Source of the DNA: DATHWB01 sp040905965
GTDB taxonomy: Bacteria; Actinomycetota; Acidimicrobiia; Spongiisociales; ZC4RG35
Length of the DNA stretch: 26,457 nucleotides
Assembly: GCA_040905965.1 (NCBI GenBank)
Contig: JBBDQP010000078.1
Span: 1 to 26,457 of the forward strand
Direction of reading: 5' to 3'
Position 1 is the first letter of the stretch. Every line of letters starts with the position of its first letter. The position numbers and the translations under genes are program-made. The notes beneath the pieces were generated by a model. The model made no database searches. It had not been told where the DNA came from and was given only the letters and a program-made list of their open reading frames with translations. This document shows, in pieces, positions 13,641 through 21,896 of this stretch.

Positions 13641-15278
13641 TCAGAAGTCCATTCCACCGCCACCACCGCCGTGATCGTGACCGGCCCCGGCGGGGGATTC
13701 TTCCTTCTTCTCGGCGACGAGCGCCTCGGTCGTGAGCAGCAGGGCTGCGATCGACGACGCGTTCTGCAACGTCGAACGAGTCACCTTGGCGGGATCGATG
13801 ACCCCGGCCTTCATCAGGTCCTCGTAGACGCCGGTTGCGGCGTTGAAGCCCATGGCTCCTTCGGACACTCGAACCTGCTCGACGACCACGCCGCCTTCGA
13901 ACCCGGCGTTGAAGGCGATCTGACGGAGGGGCTCCTCCATCGAGCGGCGCACGATGGCGCGGCCCGCCTTCTCGTCATCGGATCCGCCGCGCACCTTGTC
14001 GATCGCGCTCTGGGCCCGGAGTAGCGCCACGCCACCGCCGGGCACGACGCCCTCTTCAATGGCGGCCCGAGCCGCTGAAACGGCGTCTTCGATGCGGTGC
14101 TTCTTCTCCTTCAGCTCCACCTCGGTGGCAGCGCCGACCTTGATGACGACCACACCGCCGGACAGCTTGGCGAGACGCTCCTGCAGCTTCTCACGGTCCC
14201 AGTCCGAGTCGGTGTTCTCGATCTCGCGCTCGATCTGCTTGATGCGAGCAGCGACGTCGGCCTCGGAGCCTGCTCCGTCGACGATGGTGGTGTCATCCTT
14301 GGAGATCACGACCTTGCGGGCACGGCCCAGCATGTCGAGGCTGACGCTGTCCAGCTTCAGACCGACCTCTTCGGAGATGACCGTGCCACCGGTGAGGATG
14401 GCGATGTCCTGGAGCATGGCCTTGCGCCGCTCACCGAACCCCGGAGCCTTGACGGCTGCCGAGGCGAAGGTGCCGCGAATCTTGTTCACGACGAGCGTTG
14501 CGAGAGCCTCTCCCTCGACGTCCTCGGAGAGGATCAGGACGGGCTTGCCGGCCTGCATCACTCGCTCGAGCACGGGGAGGAGATCGTTGACCGAACCGAT
14601 CTTCTGGTTGGCAATGAGAATGTACGGATCCTCGAGCACCGCCTCCTGGCGATCAGCATCGGTGATGAAGTACGGGGAGATGTAGCCCTTGTCGAACTGC
14701 ATGCCCTCGGTGAATTCGATCTCGAGACCGAACGTCTGGCCTTCTTCCACCGTGATGACGCCGTCCTTGCCGACCTTGTCGAACGCATCCGCGATCGTCT
14801 TGCCGATGACGTTGTCGTTGTTGGCCGAGATCGAGGCGACCTGGGTGATCTGGCTCGACGTCTCGATGTTCTTCGACATCTCGCCGATCGCCTTGACGGC
14901 GACCTCTACGGCGGCCTCGATGCCCCGCTTCAGTTCCATCGGGTTGGCGCCGGCGGCCACCTGACGGAGGCCTTCCTTCACCATCGCCTGAGCGAGCACG
15001 GTGGCCGTCGTGGTGCCGTCACCGGCAACATTGTCGGTCTTGTTCGCGACCTCGTAGGCGAGCTTGGCTCCCATGTTCTCCCATGGGTCGTCCAGCTCGA
15101 TCTCCTTGGCGATGGTCACACCGTCGTTCGTGATGGTGGGTGAGCCCCACTTCTTCTCGAGGACGACGTTGCGGCCTTTGGGGCCGAGGGTCACCTTTAC
15201 GGTGTCGGCGAGCTTGTCGACGCCCGCCTGCAGACCCTTCCGGGCCTCTTCATTGAATCGAAGTTCTTTGGCTGCCAT
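13641..15278 (-). CDS. groEL: Chaperonin GroEL (Hsp60)
   Basis: The 545-residue ATP-driven folding chamber subunit has all hallmark blocks: VTLGPKGRNVVLEKKWGSPTITNDG, the nucleotide motif AGDGTTTATVLAQA, AVKAPGFGERRKAML, and the signature AAIEEGVVPGGGVALLRA. The tail GHDHGGGGGGMDF is mostly a GGM-type end with a short His-Asp-His stretch. That differs from both the His-rich GroEL1 and the pure GGM GroEL2 tails of mycobacteria. The start at 15278 has an AGGAGGAG Shine-Dalgarno. It is co-transcribed with groES, 18 bases upstream, under two CIRCE operators, and ends before a strong hairpin. Confidence 0.99.
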   Translation of the reverse strand: MAAKELRFNEEARKGLQAGVDKLADTVKVTLGPKGRNVVLEKKWGSPTITNDGVTIAKEIELDDPWENMGAKLAYEVANKTDNVAGDGTTTATVLAQAMVKEGLRQVAAGANPMELKRGIEAAVEVAVKAIGEMSKNIETSSQITQVASISANNDNVIGKTIADAFDKVGKDGVITVEEGQTFGLEIEFTEGMQFDKGYISPYFITDADRQEAVLEDPYILIANQKIGSVNDLLPVLERVMQAGKPVLILSEDVEGEALATLVVNKIRGTFASAAVKAPGFGERRKAMLQDIAILTGGTVISEEVGLKLDSVSLDMLGRARKVVISKDDTTIVDGAGSEADVAARIKQIEREIENTDSDWDREKLQERLAKLSGGVVVIKVGAATEVELKEKKHRIEDAVSAARAAIEEGVVPGGGVALLRAQSAIDKVRGGSDDEKAGRAIVRRSMEEPLRQIAFNAGFEGGVVVEQVRVSEGAMGFNAATGVYEDLMKAGVIDPAKVTRSTLQNASSIAALLLTTEALVAEKKEESPAGAGHDHGGGGGGMDF

Positions 15279-15296
15279 TGTTCACTCCTCCTGAGT

Positions 15297-15587
15297 TCAG
15301 TTGACGATCGCGAGAAGATCGCGCTGGCTGAGGACGAGGTGCTCGACGCCGTCGATCTTGAACTCGGTTCCGGCGAACTTTGAATACAGGACGGTGTCAC
15401 CCACCTTGACGTCCATGGGAAGACGGTCACCGTCATCGTCGAACGCGCCTGGTCCGGCAGCGACGACCTTCCCGGTCTGGGGCTTTTCCTTGGCGGTGTC
15501 GGGAATGACGAGACCGGACGATGTGCGAAGGTCCTGGTCTGCGTCTGGTTTGACGACCACTCGGTCTCCGAGAGGCTGAAGCTTCAT
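15297..15587 (-). CDS. groES: Co-chaperonin GroES (Hsp10)
   Basis: The 96-residue lid of the GroEL cage has the standard opening LQPLGDRVVVKPDA and a mobile loop around RTSSGLVIPDTAKEKPQTGKV, with GDTVLYSKFAGTEFKIDG and a C-terminal LSQRDLLAIV. The length matches the family. TAGGAGGAG lies just upstream of the ATG at 15587. It is the first gene of the groES-groEL unit, directly downstream of two CIRCE operators and separated from tsaD by 117 bases. Confidence 0.98.
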   Translation of the reverse strand: MKLQPLGDRVVVKPDADQDLRTSSGLVIPDTAKEKPQTGKVVAAGPGAFDDDGDRLPMDVKVGDTVLYSKFAGTEFKIDGVEHLVLSQRDLLAIVN

Positions 15588-15638
15588 CTAGCTCCTCCTA
15601 CGACTGTTGTTGGCGGTAGCAGCCGTTGATGACGACTG

Positions 15639-15665
15639 CTAGCACTCGCAATACCAGAGTGCCAG
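15639..15665 (-). promoter_or_regulatory. CIRCE operator 1 (HrcA site), proximal to groES
   Basis: CTAGCACTC-N9-GAGTGCCAG matches the CIRCE inverted repeat TTAGCACTC-N9-GAGTGCTAA with exact 9-base spacing and slight decay in the outer bases. It lies about 50 bases before the groES start. HrcA, encoded elsewhere, would repress here at normal temperature. Confidence 0.93.
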
Positions 15666-15671
15666 CCCAAA

Positions 15672-15698
15672 TTAGCACTCACGACACGAGAGTGCCAA
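15672..15698 (-). promoter_or_regulatory. CIRCE operator 2 overlapping a groES promoter
   Basis: TTAGCACTC-N9-GAGTGCCAA is a second, better-matching CIRCE element, starting six bases beyond the first. On the minus strand it spans a candidate promoter: TTGGCA (15698-15693), an 18-base spacer and TAATTT (15674-15669). HrcA bound here would directly block RNA polymerase. It begins only 7 bases after the tsaD stop. Confidence 0.93.
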
Positions 15699-15704
15699 GG
15701 CCGG

Positions 15705-16700
15705 TCAGAGGCGCTTTCCGGCGTCCACAGTCGATTCCCACGAGGTGATAGCGCCCCGCTCCAGCCAGTGGACTGCGGCGGCGCCGATCATCGCTCCGTT
15801 GTCGGTTGCCAGGTCGGGAGAGGGCAGGTGGATGGCGATCCCACGCTCGTCGCACGCTTCGGTGAGGCGCTGCCGGAGACGTCGATTGGCAACGACGCCA
15901 CCTCCGGCGGCGACGCGACGCACACCGGTGTCCTCGACCGCGTTCAACGTCTTCTCGACCAGAACGTCGACGATCGCCTCCTGTATGGAAGCGGCCACGT
16001 CCGCCCGAGGCGGCAGGGCATCGGCGTTCTTCTGGAGATAGGTGATCACCGAGGTCTTCAGCCCCGAGAACGAGAAGTGGTGGCGGCGATCGGCCAACGC
16101 GCGGGGAAAGCGAATGGCCGCCGGATCGCCGCCCTCGGATTCGGCGTCAATGGCGGGCCCGCCGGGGAACCCGAGTCCCATGACCCTGGCCAGTTTGTCG
16201 AACGCTTCTCCTGCGGCGTCATCGATCGTCTCTCCGAGGATCACGTACTCACCCCATGCCTTGACGTGCACCAACTGGCTGTGGCCGCCTGAGACAAGCA
16301 AGACGATCGCCGGCGGCTCGTAATCCGGATGTTCGAACACTGGGGCGAACAGATGGCCCTCCATGTGATCGACGCCGACGAAGGGAAGTTGACGCGCCCA
16401 GGCCGTCGCCTTGGCGAAGGAGTGGCCTACCAAGAGGGCGCCGACCAGACCGGGACCTTCGGTGGCGGCGATCGCGTCCAGGTCGTCCGGGTGAACGCCT
16501 GCGTCTGTCAACGCCCGATGTGTGAGTGATCTGATCGCCTCGACGTGGGCACGGGCAGCGACCTCGGGCACCACTCCCCCGAACCGGGCGTGGAGGCCGA
16601 TCTGGGAGGACAGCACGTTCGACAACATCTCCCGACCGCGTACGACCGCCACGGCCGTTTCGTCACACGAGGTCTCGAAGGCGAGGATCGTCGGATTCAC
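15705..16700 (-). CDS. tsaD: tRNA N6-threonylcarbamoyladenosine transferase TsaD
   Basis: TsaD transfers the threonylcarbamoyl group to A37 of ANN-decoding tRNAs, working with TsaB and TsaE. The 331-residue protein has the family signatures ILAFETSCDETAVAVV (5-20), the metal-binding HMEGHLFAP, VSGGHSQLV, LGETIDDAAGEAFDKLAR, FSFSGLKT and a C-terminal DNGAMIGAAA. The start is GTG at 16700, overlapping the rimI stop by four bases (GTGA). It is the last gene of the tsaE-tsaB-rimI-tsaD set and ends just before the groES operators. Confidence 0.98.
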   Translation of the reverse strand: MNPTILAFETSCDETAVAVVRGREMLSNVLSSQIGLHARFGGVVPEVAARAHVEAIRSLTHRALTDAGVHPDDLDAIAATEGPGLVGALLVGHSFAKATAWARQLPFVGVDHMEGHLFAPVFEHPDYEPPAIVLLVSGGHSQLVHVKAWGEYVILGETIDDAAGEAFDKLARVMGLGFPGGPAIDAESEGGDPAAIRFPRALADRRHHFSFSGLKTSVITYLQKNADALPPRADVAASIQEAIVDVLVEKTLNAVEDTGVRRVAAGGGVVANRRLRQRLTEACDERGIAIHLPSPDLATDNGAMIGAAAVHWLERGAITSWESTVDAGKRL

Positions 16701-17197
16701 GACAGCGTCCCCCTGATCGCCTGCAGTCGACCGGCGTACTCCGCTCCGTCGATCTCGTGGACCCACATGATCAACGCATCCTCGTCCCGGTAGTACTGCT
16801 TGCGGACACCGACGGGAGCCATGCCGAACTTTCGGTACAGCGCCTGTGCGGCGGCGTTGGAAGCCCTGACCTCAAGGGTCAGCGCCCCGGCTCCCGAATC
16901 GAGAGCGTGATCGACCAGCGCCAGCATCAGGCGGGTGCCGACCCGACCCTGACGACAATCCGGGTCGACCACGACAGTGGTGATGTGAGCTTCACTGCCG
17001 ACGAGCATCACGCCGCCGTATCCGGCGAAAGTCTCGCCGACCTCGGCGACCATGTAGCGACGGCTCTCCTGGGCCAACTCGTCATGGAACACCTGGCGGG
17101 ACCACGCCTGGGAGTACACCCGCTGCTCCAGGGCGTGAGCGGCCTCGACGTCCTCCAGTCGCATCGGTCGCAGGCTCACTGTCGGCGCCGTCGTCAT
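16697..17197 (-). CDS. rimI: GNAT acetyltransferase RimI-like (ribosomal protein/N-alpha)
   Basis: The 166-residue GNAT domain has the acetyl-CoA pyrophosphate loop RQGRVGTRLM, preceded by the beta-4 strand AHITTVVVDPD. It also has the LEVRASNAAAQALYRKFGM block that ends typical RimI proteins. RimI acetylates the N-terminus of ribosomal protein S18 in E. coli; actinobacterial RimI can act on other N-termini. Two ATGs are possible, at 17209 and 17197. I chose 17197 because it forms the ATGA overlap with the tsaB stop seen repeatedly in this operon. Its place between tsaB and tsaD is the classic one. Confidence 0.92.
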   Translation of the reverse strand: MTTAPTVSLRPMRLEDVEAAHALEQRVYSQAWSRQVFHDELAQESRRYMVAEVGETFAGYGGVMLVGSEAHITTVVVDPDCRQGRVGTRLMLALVDHALDSGAGALTLEVRASNAAAQALYRKFGMAPVGVRKQYYRDEDALIMWVHEIDGAEYAGRLQAIRGTLS

Positions 17198-17904
17198 CGG
17201 TCCCCCCATGGATCCGACTCCAGCGCCGCCCAGTTGATCTGGACATCCGGCTCGCGGAGATACAGCGGGCGCACCTCGTCCGGATGAGGTATCTCGTCCG
17301 CTTCGAGTGATGCAGCCGTCGCCTCGATCAACGTCTCGGCGTGCGGGTGACGGGGTCCGCCCTTCTTCACGCGGTGCAGACCGCGCAAGGTGTCGTCTCC
17401 GAGCGCCGCCGTGTCCCCAACCAAAAGGACATCCTTGGGATCGGATTCCAGCGCACCACGCAGCTCTTCAGGGGACATGACTTCCGGAACGGCGTCTTTG
17501 ACCACCCCGCCCGGGACCGGGTGATAGGAGGAAACGGCGAGTTCACCTCGACGGACGTCGACGACAGCCCAAATGTGGCGTCGGCCGGTGGCCGCCCGCA
17601 AGGCGATGGCATCGAGCGAGACGGCGGGGAGGAGGGGGACGCCGACGGCCGCCGCCAAACCCTGAGCGGTGGCGATGCCCACCCGGATACCGGTGTAGAG
17701 CCCCGGCCCGACGTCGACGACCACCGCGTCGATGTCCTCCGGCCGCCACCCTGCCTGGTCGAAGCAGAAGTCGATGGCGGGCACCAGGAACGCGGAATGT
17801 CCCCGGCGATCGACCCTGGCGGCCGAAGCGACGATCTCCCGACCGTCTGCGAGGGCGACCGACGACGCGGGAGTGGCGGTCTCGATGGCCAGCACCTTGG
17901 ACAT
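17194..17904 (-). CDS. tsaB: t6A biosynthesis protein TsaB
   Basis: TsaB is an inactive paralogue of TsaD that scaffolds the threonylcarbamoyl transfer complex. The 236-residue protein has the ASKHA-type opening KVLAIETATPASSVAL, RGHSAFLVPAIDF, the VDVGPGLYTGIRVGIATAQGLA motif (about 68-88) and SLDAIAL. It ends in VRPLYLREPDVQINW, a typical TsaB C-terminus. The ATG at 17904 shares its first base with the tsaE stop (TGATG), so the start is well supported. A longer reading frame extends upstream but only overlaps tsaE. Confidence 0.95.
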   Translation of the reverse strand: MSKVLAIETATPASSVALADGREIVASAARVDRRGHSAFLVPAIDFCFDQAGWRPEDIDAVVVDVGPGLYTGIRVGIATAQGLAAAVGVPLLPAVSLDAIALRAATGRRHIWAVVDVRRGELAVSSYHPVPGGVVKDAVPEVMSPEELRGALESDPKDVLLVGDTAALGDDTLRGLHRVKKGGPRHPHAETLIEATAASLEADEIPHPDEVRPLYLREPDVQINWAALESDPWGDR

Positions 17905-18359
17905 CAGCCTGCGACCTCGGCGATCGGACGCCCGTTCCACGCGCCGAAGGGTCGAAGGGTGATCGTCCGCGCTCCGTCGTCGGCGATGGCGAGGTCCACA
18001 CCGAGACGGTCGATCGGAAGGGCCGCGCCGATCACATCGCCCCACTCGATGGCGACCACTCCCTCCCGTCCGAGTTCGAAAACCTCGAGATCGTCGAACT
18101 CGAGCGACGAGCCGATTCTGTAGACGTCGACATGGACGAGTGTCAGAAATCCAGACGGATAGGTCCGCATCAGGACGAAGGTCGGACTGGTGACGTCCTC
18201 TTCGACTCCCAAGCCGTCCGCCAAACCCCCGACGAACGTGGTCTTGCCGACGCCCAGCCCCCCGGAGAGCACGATGACGTCGCCCGGCCGACACAGTGAG
18301 GCGAGGCGGGCGGCCAACGCGCGGGTCTCCATCTCGGTGGGACAGTTGACGACGATCAC
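17904..18359 (-). CDS. tsaE: t6A biosynthesis ATPase TsaE
   Basis: The 151-residue P-loop ATPase stimulates the TsaBD complex. It has CPTEMETRALAARLA, the Walker A motif GGLGVGKTTF (about 33-42), VTSPTFVLMRTY and the family's HVDVYRIGSSLEFDDLE, followed by GVVAIEWGD. The start is GTG at 18359 with a GTGA overlap to the udg stop. The overlap chain and functional partners downstream make co-expression very likely. Confidence 0.96.
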   Translation of the reverse strand: MIVVNCPTEMETRALAARLASLCRPGDVIVLSGGLGVGKTTFVGGLADGLGVEEDVTSPTFVLMRTYPSGFLTLVHVDVYRIGSSLEFDDLEVFELGREGVVAIEWGDVIGAALPIDRLGVDLAIADDGARTITLRPFGAWNGRPIAEVAG

Positions 18360-18988
18360 CCGAACAGCCCCAACTGCTCGGCGTCGGTGGCACCGACGGT
18401 CTCACGGTCGCCAGCCGACTCGGGCGCCTGGCTGCCCGCGTCCAGAACCGTGCGCATGATTTCGAAGTCCTTCCGCATGAGGTTGGTGATGCGGTCGCCT
18501 CCCCGCAATGCCGCGGCCGGATGGTACGTGGGCACGAGCACCTTGTCCCTCCACCAAGGGTACGAAGCTCCCCGCAACCGGGTGATACCGGTCTCTGTCT
18601 TCAGCAGCAGCTTCGTCGCAAAGTTTCCGAGGGTGACGACCACCGTCGGATCGACGAGGTCGAGCTGTGACCGCAGGTATCCCTTGCAGGCGTCGATCTC
18701 TGCGGGTCGGGGATCGCGATTGGCAGGCGGGCGGCACTTGAGCACATTGGCGATGTAGACCCGGTCCCGTGCGATCCCGGCCTCTCCGAGCAGTTGGTCG
18801 AGCAACCGCCCGGCGGCACCCACGAACGGCTCGCCCTGCAGGTCCTCGTTCTTGCCGGGCGCCTCGCCGACGAACATCAGGTCTGCGTCGGACGCACCAG
18901 TGCCGAAGACGACCTTCGTCCGGGTCTCCGCCAGGGTGCATGCGGTGCAGGATTCGGCGAGAAGGCGCAGTTCGGCGAGTTCGGACAC
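18356..18988 (-). CDS. udg: Family 4 (Fe-S) uracil-DNA glycosylase
   Basis: This 210-residue enzyme removes uracil from DNA. It has the family 4 layout, with cluster ligands at Cys14, Cys17, Cys85 and Cys101. The active-site motif GEAPGKNED is at about 41-49, the GEPFVGAAGRLLD block follows, VVTLGNFATK is present, and the final catalytic motif is TYHPAA. The last 25 or so residues are a low-complexity acidic tail of no clear role. The start is GTG at 18988, 12 bases after the alr stop. It is inserted in the chain between alr and tsaE, where mycobacteria have no such gene as far as I recall. Confidence 0.95.
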   Translation of the reverse strand: MSELAELRLLAESCTACTLAETRTKVVFGTGASDADLMFVGEAPGKNEDLQGEPFVGAAGRLLDQLLGEAGIARDRVYIANVLKCRPPANRDPRPAEIDACKGYLRSQLDLVDPTVVVTLGNFATKLLLKTETGITRLRGASYPWWRDKVLVPTYHPAAALRGGDRITNLMRKDFEIMRTVLDAGSQAPESAGDRETVGATDAEQLGLFG

Positions 18989-19000
18989 GACCTCGTCAGC

Positions 19001-20086
19001 CTATTCGATGAAACGCCGGGGAAGTCTGGGACCGACGCCGCACACGATCTCATAGTTGATGGTTCCTGTGAGGGCGGCCCATTCGTCGGCTGTGATCTCG
19101 GACTCGCCCTGGGTGCCGATCAGCACGACCTCGTCGCCCACCTCCACCCGATCATCGCCACAGTCGACGACCAGTTGATCCATCGTCACCGTTCCGGCGA
19201 GCGGTCTCCGGCTGCCCCCGATCAGGACAGTCCCCTCGTCAGACAGCAGACGCGGAACTCCGTCCGCATATCCGATCGGCACCGTCGCCACGGTGGAATC
19301 CGAAGCGAGCGGACGTCTCCGGCCGTACGACGGCCGCGCTCCGGCCGCATGGCGCCGCACATGGGACACGTGCGAGACGATCCGCATCGCCGGTCGCAGG
19401 TCGATCAGCGGACGACAGCGATCAGACGGATACAACCCGTACAGACCGAGACCCACCCGAGCCATGTCGCCCCCGCCGCGGAGAATGGCGGCACCGGTGT
19501 TCGAATGGTGAACGATGGCGTCCGGCCCGATGACGCCCGAGAGATGTTCGACTGCATGTTCGAGCAACGCCACCTGGATCTCGGTGAAGCCGGGATCGGA
19601 TTCCGAAGATGCGAAGTGCGTCCAAATACCTCCGACACCGAATCCGAGCGCCTTCGCCTGGTGAGCGAGAGCGGTGATCGTCATCAGGTCGGCACCCGCC
19701 CGATGCATCCCCGTGTCGAGCTTGAGATGGATCGGTCCCACACGATCCCGAAAGTCCGCCAGGGCCTCGAGAAACACCGGCCGGTAGACGGTCGGGGTGA
19801 GATCCCACTCGGCCACCATCGACGCATCGGCGACTGCGGGTTCGGAGAGGAGGAGGATAGGAGCGGTGATGTCCGCCTCTCTCAGCCGGATGCCTTCCTC
19901 CAGCAGCGCCACCGCCAGCCAGGTGGCCCCGTTGTCGACAGCGGTTTCGGCCACCGGAACGTCGCCATGGCCGTAGGCGTCGGCCTTCACGACCGCGCAA
20001 AGGGCCGTGTCCCCCAGATGTGAGCGGAAGGCGGCCACGTTGTGAGCGACCGCGCGTAGGTCGATCTCGGCCCAGGACGGTCTCAT
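19001..20086 (-). CDS. alr: Alanine racemase
   Basis: This 361-residue PLP enzyme makes D-alanine for peptidoglycan. The N-terminal barrel begins RPSWAEIDLRAVAHNV, with the PLP lysine Lys34 in AVVKADAYGHG. It continues with LKLDTGMHRAG, THFASSE, HHSNTGAA and RVGLGLYG. The C-terminal beta domain holds the second catalytic residue, the tyrosine of VPIGYADGVPR, and VTMDQLVVD. The ATG at 20086 overlaps the nnr stop (ATGA), so the start is secure. The length is normal for the family. Confidence 0.97.
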   Translation of the reverse strand: MRPSWAEIDLRAVAHNVAAFRSHLGDTALCAVVKADAYGHGDVPVAETAVDNGATWLAVALLEEGIRLREADITAPILLLSEPAVADASMVAEWDLTPTVYRPVFLEALADFRDRVGPIHLKLDTGMHRAGADLMTITALAHQAKALGFGVGGIWTHFASSESDPGFTEIQVALLEHAVEHLSGVIGPDAIVHHSNTGAAILRGGGDMARVGLGLYGLYPSDRCRPLIDLRPAMRIVSHVSHVRRHAAGARPSYGRRRPLASDSTVATVPIGYADGVPRLLSDEGTVLIGGSRRPLAGTVTMDQLVVDCGDDRVEVGDEVVLIGTQGESEITADEWAALTGTINYEIVCGVGPRLPRRFIE

Positions 20087-21393
20087 GAGTCTGCCCAGGC
20101 GTATCGGCCGATCTCGCCCGCCAGCGCGTCTGCGGTGACGGCGCCTCGGCGAGCAAGGAGGCTCCTCCCGGCGATCCCATGCCAGTACGCCGCCGAGCGA
20201 GCAGCGTCGGCGCCCCCGAGCCCGCGCGCCAAGAGCGCTCCGATCATCCCGGAGAGCACATCTCCAGTCCCGATCGTCGCCAGTTCCCGCCCGCCGGTGT
20301 TGATGATCCATGGCACGTCGCCATCGACGATGGTCGGTGATCCCTTGCGGAGCAAGGTCGCCTGGGTCGGTTCGGTCCCCATCCGACGGAGCTCACCGGC
20401 GTGGGGAGTCAGCACGATGCCAGGGTGAGCGGCACGGAGTGACCGGGATCCGAGCGCGTCGGCGTCGATGACCGTCGGCCCTTTCCGGTCGTGGGCGTGG
20501 GCGACGAGCTCGGGATACCCGTCGCCAAGTCCCGGACCGACCACCCATACATCGAATCTCAAAGGGAGATCGTCGATCGGAAAGGCGAGCAGTTCGGGGG
20601 CGAGAGACTGGGTGAGGTGGACATCCGGCGTTGCCACCCCCACCGCGCCCGCTCCAAACGCGAGGGCGGAACGAGCGGCCATTACCGCCGCACCGGTCAT
20701 CCCTACGGCACCGCCTATGACCAGGACCGAACCGGCTGACCATTTGTGGGCGTCGCGGGGTCGGGCGGGGCGGGGAGCGTCGGATGCCTCGGCCAAGCGG
20801 TACGCCGGAACACCACCGTCGAGTCCGATGTCGACGACGACGACTTCGCCACAGTGGTCCGGACCGTCACCGAGCAGATGGCCCGGCTTGAGGGAACTGA
20901 ACGCGACGGTCACGTCTGCCCGCAATGTTCCGTCACCGGACTCGCCAGAGTCCGCATCGAGGCCCGATGGGAGATCGAGCGCCAAGATCGGTGCTCCCCT
21001 GCGCCCCCACTCCGCCACCTCAGCCGGCAGACCGGGTCGTGACCCGGCCCCGTAGACACCGTCGACGACGAGATGCGGCTCGGGAGATGGGATACGACTC
21101 ACTCCCTTCGCCGCCGCCGCATGATGACGGGCGGCATCCGTGCCGGGAGAACCGAACGGAATCAGCGACACCGTGGCTCCGCGTCGGGCGAGAACCGAGG
21201 CGACCACATAGGCGTCGCCGCCGTTGTTCCCCGGGCCGGCGAGAACCACCACCCGCGAGCCGTATCCAATTCCGAATCGCGTCACCGCGATATGGGCGGC
21301 TGCCACACCGGCGCGTCGCATCAGGTCCGCCACGGGGATGGGGCTCGCATCGTCGACCCGAGCCGATTCTGCTGCTGTCAGCACTGGGAGCAC
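20083..21393 (-). CDS. nnr: Bifunctional NAD(P)H-hydrate epimerase/dehydratase
   Basis: Nnr repairs hydrated NADH and NADPH. The 436-residue protein fuses a YjeF_N epimerase domain (about 1-205; VLAGPGNNGGDAYVVA, DGVYGAG, ALDLPSGLDADSG) to a ribokinase-like ADP/ATP-dependent dehydratase domain (about 215-436). The second domain contains KWSAGSVLVIGGAVGMTGA, PHAGELRRM and the nucleotide motif ATIGTGDVLSGMIGALLA. The start is GTG at 21393; a second GTG three codons later is also possible. Its stop overlaps alr. It lies next to alr, as in mycobacteria. Confidence 0.95.
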   Translation of the reverse strand: MLPVLTAAESARVDDASPIPVADLMRRAGVAAAHIAVTRFGIGYGSRVVVLAGPGNNGGDAYVVASVLARRGATVSLIPFGSPGTDAARHHAAAAKGVSRIPSPEPHLVVDGVYGAGSRPGLPAEVAEWGRRGAPILALDLPSGLDADSGESGDGTLRADVTVAFSSLKPGHLLGDGPDHCGEVVVVDIGLDGGVPAYRLAEASDAPRPARPRDAHKWSAGSVLVIGGAVGMTGAAVMAARSALAFGAGAVGVATPDVHLTQSLAPELLAFPIDDLPLRFDVWVVGPGLGDGYPELVAHAHDRKGPTVIDADALGSRSLRAAHPGIVLTPHAGELRRMGTEPTQATLLRKGSPTIVDGDVPWIINTGGRELATIGTGDVLSGMIGALLARGLGGADAARSAAYWHGIAGRSLLARRGAVTADALAGEIGRYAWADS

Positions 21394-21405
21394 CGGCTGA
21401 TCCTA

Positions 21406-21427
21406 CGGCCGCCGCGGCGGGCGGCCG
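21406..21427 (-). other. GC hairpin in the acpS-nnr gap
   Basis: The 104-base gap holds an 8-bp inverted repeat CGGCCGCC/GGCGGCCG (21406-21413 and 21420-21427) with a 6-base loop, on the 5' side of the nnr start. A TATAGG box farther upstream on the minus strand (about 21465-21460) could be a -10. The hairpin could be a terminator for the acpS transcript or an nnr leader structure. Neither role is proven. Confidence 0.35.
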
Positions 21428-21497
21428 GGGTCCCAATCCAAACCCTGGGTTCGGCACCACCTATACGGCGGTTTTCTTGCACTAGTTCGCGATCGAA

Positions 21498-21875
21498 TCA
21501 GTCGTGCTCGCCGACAGAGACGACCATCACCATGGCGGTGTCGTCCGTGTGGGTGATCGTGACGTGGACCTCGGTGATTCCCAGCATCTCCGCCCGAGCC
21601 GCCGCTCGTCCGAACATCCGAACGGTCGGCTTGCCGCCGCCGGTGATCTCGATGTCGGTCCAGCGGATGCGACGCCACCCGGTTCCCATCGACTTCATGA
21701 CCGCCTCTTTGCCTGCGAACCGGGCCGCCAGACGTCTGGACGGATTGGCGAAACGAAGGGCGTACTCCTTTTCGTGTTCGGTGAAGCAGCGATCGATGAA
21801 ACGCGGGTACTTCTGGAGCACCCGCTCGATGCGGGCGATCTCTGCGAGGTCGACGCCCAAACCGATGATTCGCAT
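21498..21875 (-). CDS. acpS: Holo-[acyl-carrier-protein] synthase
   Basis: AcpS attaches the 4'-phosphopantetheine arm of CoA to ACP. The 125-residue protein has the family start RIIGLGVDLAEIARIERVL, with the metal-binding Asp in GVDL, then CFTEHEKEYA and the second signature RRLAARFAGKEAVMKSMGTG. The end ITHTDDTAMVMVVSV is also typical. The ATG at 21875 gives the family N-terminus. Longer frames upstream add an Arg-rich stretch without homology. It lies 61 bases downstream of glmS across a small hairpin. Confidence 0.96.
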   Translation of the reverse strand: MRIIGLGVDLAEIARIERVLQKYPRFIDRCFTEHEKEYALRFANPSRRLAARFAGKEAVMKSMGTGWRRIRWTDIEITGGGKPTVRMFGRAAARAEMLGITEVHVTITHTDDTAMVMVVSVGEHD

Positions 21876-21896
21876 CCTGCGACGGTAGAGCAGACG

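Noticed and set aside
14097..15143. 348-codon plus-strand frame opposite groEL
   Set aside because: Composition is the reverse-frame image of groEL; no independent support.
16697..17209. Upstream ATG at 17209 as the rimI start
   Set aside because: Possible, but 17197 gives the ATGA stop-start overlap seen at neighbouring junctions, and the extra four residues carry no conserved sequence.
18794..20023. 409-codon plus-strand frame opposite alr and udg
   Set aside because: No domain recognisable; alr and udg on the other strand have complete catalytic motifs over the same bases.
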